DNA of 64,000 nt from the NCBI GenBank assembly GCA_958510875.1, contig OY294067.1, positions 140,760,346 to 140,824,345 of the forward strand, read 5' to 3'. The notes below the pieces were generated by a model. The model saw only the letters and a list, made by a program, of their open reading frames with translations. It searched no databases and had not been told where the DNA came from. Shown piece after piece: positions 57,990 through 64,000 of this stretch (positions are counted from its first letter, which is position 1; each line of letters begins with the position of its first letter). The position numbers were made by a program, and so were the translations under genes. The DNA comes from Endomychus coccineus. Its lineage: Eukaryota > Arthropoda > Insecta > Coleoptera > Endomychidae.

Positions 57990-59400
57990 TTCGTAATACC
58001 AGAAGTGCAGAAGGTAATCAATCCAAGTTATTTTATTGTGAGCCCGAAATGTTGGTTTCAGAGTCATGTGTGAAATCTGGAGTTTGTCATTTGATTGTAG
58101 ATGATAAGAGTGGTACGCTGGATTTTTATTTCACACAATGCAGCGACAGATTCAAAAAACTTACTCTCGAACTTCCAACCTAAGTATGTAATCATTGTAT
58201 GAAATGCTCTAAATCTTGTAATCCAATGTATCATAAAATAGGTTTGCGACTGTATCGGCAGTTACTCGTGGCATAGGAATAACTTCCATCCGATTGGTAT
58301 GCCTACGATACACGTAAGGCATCGAATATTTTCCAGCGAAGATGGTAAAGGTACAATGGTTTCTGCATGTACCACACTGAATCTTCCATATGGCTATTTA
58401 AAGACAAGCTTGAGCCTATTCATATACATCGTTTCTGAGTCCAGGACTAATAAATTTACATAACACTTGTTTCACAGTAGACTTCACTCCAGGACGAGCA
58501 AAATTATGAATCTGTTGAAAAATCCAAAAACGATATTTGCGAGATATATATGAACGACCGTTTTGAGTGGATATATCACACAAAAGTGACTTTCCCGGCA
58601 ATAGTTGTACCTGCTTAAGTTTAAGATTTGTTTCATTATATAAAGTTAGTAAGTCGTTATCGCATTCCTACACCAGTATGATCAAAAACATGTAGAATAG
58701 AAATTTTCTTCAAGGCCATGTCGGCTATGACAGCCTTGCCATTCTTCTGTTGGAACGCAAATGTTATTGGCTTATAATCTGTACAATTTTAAAGATTCTC
58801 GATTCGAGAAAGTGCTTAAATGCTTTACAGATATGTATATTCCTAAGAGTCCTTCATCATAAGCACTATAATTTTTTGAGCCAGTTATCTTGGAAAGAAG
58901 GAAAATTACTGGTTCCCAACCTGACTCTTCATGTTGTTGTAACATAGATACAACGGCCTTTTCGGATCAGTGAGCAATTCTAACGGAAAATCTGGATTTG
59001 GAATGGTAAGTGAAGCTATATTGACCGGATTCTCCTCACACTTCCATTCATTTATTTACTTATTCATTTATTAAATTACACTAGCTCAACTGAAGAAATC
59101 CCGGTGAATCGTAGTTTCAGGGGTCCATTTAATTTCTCGGTTATCATTTTTTTATCTCTTGAGATAGTCATGTAAAACGGCATGTATTTCGGAAGCGTGC
59201 GGAATATATCTGCGAAAATTTAATTATGCATAGAATGTACGAAGTTGACGAACAATTTCTGGCAATTCCCAATTCTTTATTACTTGAACCTTCTCATAAG
59301 TGGCGGTGAACCACTGGTAGTAATAAAATAACCTAGAAATTCTAGTCTTTCTACTCCAAACTTAGATTTAAATACATTGATTCGAAGAGCATATTGTATC
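57990..59400 (-). pseudogene. Ty3/Gypsy pol remnant (RT end, RNase H, integrase), minus
   Basis: Read leftwards: GVERLEFLGYFITTSG and FRRYIPHASEIHAVLHD (59380-59110), an RNase H region with TDYKPITFAFQQKNGKAV (near 58720), an integrase zinc-finger region FQQIHNFARPGVKSTVKQ (58416-58601), then the catalytic core entry RMEVIPMPRVTADTVANLFY (near 58290). Stops and frame changes are frequent. It is a different lineage from the Gypsy at 24.7-33.7 kb. Confidence 0.75.
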
Positions 59401-59499
59401 AATCATTCAGAAACTAATCTCAGAAAAAAATTATATGAACATAAAATCATTTAGATACGTACATGTTATGAAAAACAATCGTATATTGTTAAGTATTGA

Positions 59500-60090
59500 A
59501 ATTTGAAGAATCAAAATTAGTATATTTTCTTGGCAATAAAATTAGCAACAAGGGTATAGAACCTTTAGTTGAAATAGTATCAGCTATCAAATATTATCCC
59601 AAACCCCATTGAAAAAATTAAGAGGGACTGATTATTTTCTAGTATCGTTTTATTCCAAACAGTGCTGGAAGGATAATTCCTTTGAACAGATTACTCTCAG
59701 GCATTAAAACAAAGTTGAACGAAAAGCAATTGTTATTATGAGATTCGGCAACACTTAAATCTTCGGATGATATCAAAGATGCCCTAGCAAAACAAAGCCT
59801 TTCATATTTTCCTAAGGATAAGGCTAGAACATGCATCATAGTTCATGCTTCGAAAATAGCTGATGGAGCTGTGCTGCAGCAAATTATTAATACTGTTTCG
59901 TTCTCAATTTCATTTTTTTTAAGAATCTAAATTTGTTGAGAACTAATGAGTACTTTTTGCGTGAACTTCTAGCTGTGTTTTTGTCCTTCAAACATCTTTG
60001 TCATTTTCTGGAAGAAAGGAGTTTTATTATCCATAGTAATCATAAACCACTAACGTATTTATTTTCCTCATCGTCTTTAGGTTTTGGACA
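59500..60090 (+). pseudogene. Ty3/Gypsy pol remnant (RT end, RNase H), plus
   Basis: FLGNKISNKGIEPL, YRFIPNSAGRIIPLNRLLSG, then KDKARTCIIVHASKIADGAV, YFLRELLAVFLSFKHLCHFL and HSNHKPLTYLFSS. These are the RT connection and RNase H of a Ty3/Gypsy pol. In the first RNase H motif, His stands where the catalytic Asp is expected. Stops are present. It runs opposite to the neighbour remnant. Confidence 0.78.
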
Positions 60091-61263
60091 CTTCTGCGTA
60101 TCAAATGTATGATTGTATGAACAGAAAATATATTGAAAATGATTTAGAAATGTCTAATGAAAGACGTTCAGGTATACTCTGTGTTAAATTGACATTATAT
60201 CCAAATAGTCTACATAATGTATTTTACTACTTTATGTTTGATACCGATATCTGCTTCCAGGTTGACTTTCAAATTATTCACAATATAATATGACTTTGCT
60301 TAATACTGACACCTGCTATCACATGAATTAAGAGAATAGTCCACAGAGTAAACGCATAAAATATACTGTGACTTCACATCGATGATGTGAAGATGTGAAT
60401 GAGAATTTCGGACACTTATGAAACTTAAATATACTTATTTATACAGAAATCCAGCAGGTGCTAATACTTTATAACAGGATATCATCGAGAAATTTACAAG
60501 TATAAAGACAATACTTACATAATGTTGTAGAAAAGTGGAATATAAGAACGTTATAAATAGAGAAAAAAAAAGAAATGAGAAAATATGAAAGTTATATCAT
60601 ATTAATAGACTTAAATATTCTATAACTATATGTGAGTGAGAAAATCAGGTAGATGTAAGCGAAATTATATTATATTCTACAGTGGAACCTCTAAGCAGTT
60701 TCAATTATTGAACTTGATAAAATAAATAATATAATAATAATTTAAATTCAGTGAAAATCAAACTTCAAGTATCATTGCAATGCAATAAAAATAAGGGACT
60801 ATTGTGTGCACGACAACACTGACTTCAACACAAATACAATCGATGGTGAAGAAATATTCCACGATTTAGGATCTATTCAAATACTAACTCCATCGAGTGG
60901 AGTGAACCAAAGTAGAAATTTAAGAAATTAATAACTGAGGTATTGGAAGAATGCTAACCAAATCGGTTTTTCAGAAAGAGTACCATCCCTTGAAACTTGA
61001 GATATAATTATGAAATATTGTACAAATGTTTATATCAATTCAATAGCTCGAATGTATTCCAAACAACTTCAAGTTTTTCGCTGGGAGAAAGGCACCTTTA
61101 ATTCCGGAAATGAATATAAAAAAGTGTAAAATACATATTCTTGATGTTTTATCTTTTGAAGTTACCGAAACTTTTGAAATCAATTTTAAAGGATTATTGC
61201 ATCATTCACTAATTCAGTTGAATCAATCTCTCGGCCTTTCTTGATTGTATTAGTTATTGCAAT
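60091..61263. other. Unassigned AT-rich sequence
   Basis: No gene or repeat recognised. Confidence 0.4.
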
Positions 61264-61801
61264 AAAGATTCTTGACCCAGGTATGAATTATGTATAAATT
61301 CTCGGGAAATAGATCACTATAAGCTACGTCTTTCATTAAATTATTTATCTTTCTAGATTGAATGACTTTGATTTTGTTGAAATTTTTTTCGAAATTGTTT
61401 TGCTGATTTTGAAAAAATTGCAAGATAAGGTTGCTATCAAAATTTAGACAACAGGATTGTTTAACGCGTTAAATTTTGTTTTCAACCTCTACTACATTCG
61501 CGCATGCTTCTTTAATGCATAAATTTAAGCAATTTTATGAAGAGAATTCAATAATTTTGCGTACGCCTTCTTATTTTGCACCTGGCTGAACATATTATCC
61601 TTTGATTTAGATTTAATGAAATTTGGGAATACTTGCAGATCCCTACATCTTACCAGAAATATTTTGCGATTTATCTCTTCTGCTAATATCTTCATTAACA
61701 TTCCATATTCCTTCAAAACTCTAGGATAGGTGGTTGTTCCTTCCATATTAAGGCTTATATCCTAGCCGAAATTATGCTAAAGATTCTTGACCCAGGTATG
61801 A
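61264..61801 (-). mobile_element. Candidate PLE-2 5'/N-terminal fragment flanked by 23-bp direct repeats
   Basis: The 23 bp starting AAAGATTCTTGACCCAGGTA are identical at 61264-61286 and 61779-61801. Next to them is the TTCTCGGGAAATAG terminal phrase also seen in PLE-2 at 8737, present again inverted after the second repeat. A minus-strand frame at 61525-61746 (KIFLVRCRDLQVFPNFIK) resembles the N-terminal part of PLE ORFs. The family assignment is tentative. Confidence 0.45.
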
Positions 61802-62974
61802 GCCTATTTCCCGAAAATTTATATATAATTAGTTATTGCTCTTTATCCGATGTTCTAACTAATAAATGCTTCGTGTAGATGTCCTCAGCAGATTTATTCA
61901 GTTACTGTATCGAAAACAAGGGACTGGTATATAATACAATACCACCATTAATTAAAATTCAGGAATTTCGATATAACATCTGTTAAGTCAGAGCCCACTG
62001 AAATGTCAATAAATATGAACGGAGTGAATAACCTGATGCAACAATAAAATCCAACGTTGGGCACTGTTTTATCAGACTACAGGTGACAACTTCCATAATG
62101 GTACTAGAATAATTAGGATCAGAGTACTTCTCGAATTAATCGTGATAGTTCGGAAATGTGGAACGTAGAGGTCCTCTATATAATTCGTCTCACTAGATTT
62201 ACCGGTTCAAACCGTTGCGATTGCTTGCAAACAGATTGAGTAATCTGATTCAGAATGAATTTATTGATCTCTAATCGAAAAAATAATCAAAGTTATTTGT
62301 TCACCGAAAATTATCCCAGTTTTATAAAATAAAATGTATCAAATTCTATGAATATCAAGAGCGGTATCGTTCTGAGATTGATCGTACGATCAAGGAAAAT
62401 GATGCTACCCATCCAGTATATTCCTACATCGTACTTTGTAAAAAATTTTCTAGAGGTGCTACCTTTTCTACTACTTGGTATTATGAAGTGCAGTAAGACA
62501 TTTTTCACCTTTGATAAAATGCGTAAATGGTAAACGACCAAAGTGAAAAGGAACGTCGCAACAACGAATGAAACACGAAAAATTTTAATTGTAACATTCA
62601 CATGTAAAATATATGAATAGTATTAGAGAACCATTACAACCTGATGTTTCTTTATTAGAAGATGTCATTACTCGAGAAAGAGAGAAACATATCTGAACAA
62701 ATATCCCTTTCCGCCAAATAGTTACAATGTGTCAAAAATGTTATTACTACGGCAGCAAAGGTCTCAACTGTACCAAAATTACTTTACACAATTTTAAACA
62801 GTAGTGGAAACCGTGCAACAGGTGTATTTGTGGTAGCATCGCAAATATCATCTGTATGGCACTAAAGAAGACGAGGTGATCCCAAAAAGTTGATCCAATC
62901 AGTGATACACCCCGAATTAACGTAAATGTTGAGAAAGAACTATTCTGGTAGCTGAAGTCACAAATATTATTTCT
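61802..62974. other. Unassigned sequence
   Basis: Short frames at 62311-62601 (both strands) show hydrophobic stretches but no motif. Nothing else is seen. Confidence 0.35.
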
Positions 62975-63170
62975 CAGTATTGTGTGAATGGTTGCCACTA
63001 ATATAAATTAACTGGCTTGTGTATTGTCCGTTTCCACAATTATGTATCTCAGGGTATTGTGTAAATGGTTGCCACTAATATGTCAGCTGGTTTGTGTATC
63101 GCATGTATTTACAATTACGTATCTCTGGGTATTGTGTATATGAGTGCTACTGATATTGAACATCTGGTAA
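62975..63170. repeat. Tandem repeat, about 77 bp, 2.5 units
   Basis: GTATTGTGTGAATGGTTGCC (62976), GTATTGTGTAAATGG (about 63054) and GTATTGTGTATATGAG (about 63130) open successive units, each followed by ACTAATAT-type sequence. Confidence 0.75.
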
Positions 63171-63693
63171 ATTTATTCACATATACTGTCATGTTAAATA
63201 TATGTCACAAGTATATGCCTTTTCATCTACTGACATGACAACGTAGTAGTTGAAATGTGTAACGAAGTGCCCTCTTTACTTATAATTTAATTTACTCCTC
63301 TGGTTAAAAAGAAATAACACCGACGAGGCTGAGATTCTAACGCATCAAAGTTTTGTACATCCTATGTAGAAAAAGTTGAAGCTAATAGGAGATAAGGAAA
63401 GTCTTATTCAAATCACCGCTAACTGTCAGAGTCTCAGGCCACCTCTGACGTTTCATTTCTTTTGGCACAAAACCAATATAAAAGGAGAACGGATTTCTCA
63501 CGAAAGGGATTGAAGAATCAGCCGTCCGACCGCTTAGCCGCTACGATTCCGATATTATTACCGACCGTTCAAATTAATTCAACTCTGTTAATTTCCAAGA
63601 ATTTATCCTTATTTCTCAATATACACTTCGTCTGCGCTCCGTAGGATCCACTCCTATACTTTGACCAAGTCCGAACTCCTACTTCAACTGACT
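63171..63693. other. Unassigned sequence
   Basis: No gene recognised; the 60-codon frame at 63462-63644 has no motif. Confidence 0.4.
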
Positions 63694-63950
63694 ACCAAAA
63701 ACCAAATAATTTATTATCTGTGTTGAGGAAAAAACCTGACATCCCTACGACTAAATACACAACCCAAAAACACAATATTTCGTTATATGTGTTGGGGAAA
63801 ACAGACCGTTTGCCCACAAGATCTTATTCACCAAAAACAGAATAATTTATTATTTGTGTTGAGGAACAGACCTGACATCCCTACAACTGAATACACATCC
63901 CAAAAACCGAATAATTTATTAACTGTGTTGGGGAAAACAGAACTCGAATA
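63694..63950. repeat. Tandem repeat, about 69-72 bp, four units
   Basis: The unit has AATAATTTATTATCTGTGTT, GAGGAAA, CCTGACATCCCTAC and ACTAAATACACA. Starts are near 63694, 63763, 63832 and 63904; alternate units are more alike, hinting at a two-unit higher-order repeat. The array may continue past the window. Confidence 0.75.
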
Positions 63951-64000
63951 TTATTAACGATTTCTTAAATTACCACGATTCGAAATCAACCTACCACCTG

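Noticed and set aside
62311..62601. Hydrophobic frame resembling a membrane protein
   Set aside because: Short, AT-driven hydrophobicity with an equally open opposite strand and no conserved motif.

Overview
The window looks like arthropod, most likely insect, nuclear DNA. It is AT-rich and I recognise no intact host gene; nearly everything identifiable is mobile or viral in origin. The element set (protein-primed PolB element, Penelope-like elements, Ty3/Gypsy and BEL/Pao LTR elements, RNase H-type and CR1/Jockey-type LINEs, an insect-type Crypton tyrosine recombinase, tRNA-derived SINEs, foldback DNA transposons) fits an insect. No species is assigned.

Layout. 1-7.6 kb: remnant of a Polinton/adintovirus-like element on the minus strand, with a DNA polymerase B of about 1,200 residues in three frames and an OTU-protease-like and Cys-rich N-terminal extension. 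Promoter-like sites, three local duplications and a GNAT-like reading frame with one stop follow. 8.7-16.8 kb: ends of Penelope-like elements (PLEs), a 20-bp minisatellite, a head-to-head inverted duplication of a Cys-rich gene, a LINE 3' end, a SINE, and a perfect 105-bp palindrome carrying hammerhead-like cores. 16.8-24.7 kb: the best-preserved element, PLE family 1, whose RT/GIY-YIG reading frame is continuous with the last exon of an unrelated arthropod gene; then inverted PLE ends and two foldback transposons.

24.7-33.7 kb: a Ty3/Gypsy element with both LTRs (2.15 and 1.72 kb), inserted in a minus-strand PLE-1 copy. 33.7-37.2 kb: a mosaic of PLE ends joined through (TA)n arrays. 37-45 kb: mostly unassigned sequence with a PLE-2 endonuclease remnant and a LINE. 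45.2-46.2 kb: a decayed Crypton-type recombinase that shows introns. 46.4-55.1 kb: PLE-1, BEL/Pao, three LINE fragments and a SINE. 56.5-60.1 kb: PLE-2 copies facing opposite ways and two inverted Gypsy remnants. 60-64 kb: largely unassigned, with two short tandem arrays.

Three PLE families are distinguished. PLE-1 has termini ending in (TA)n and a diverged hammerhead-like core. PLE-2 carries a core with a GGTC/GACC hairpin. PLE-3 ends with a core next to (TA)n. Copies recur in opposed pairs around (TA)n arrays. Nesting gives a relative order: PLE-1 first, then a foldback element and the Gypsy element into PLE-1.

The most interesting points are the in-frame gene-PLE fusion at 17.1-20.6 kb, the OTU-like domain ahead of PolB, the hammerhead-like cores including a perfect palindromic pair, and the intron-bearing recombinase. 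All assignments come from reading motifs in the sequence; no search was run.
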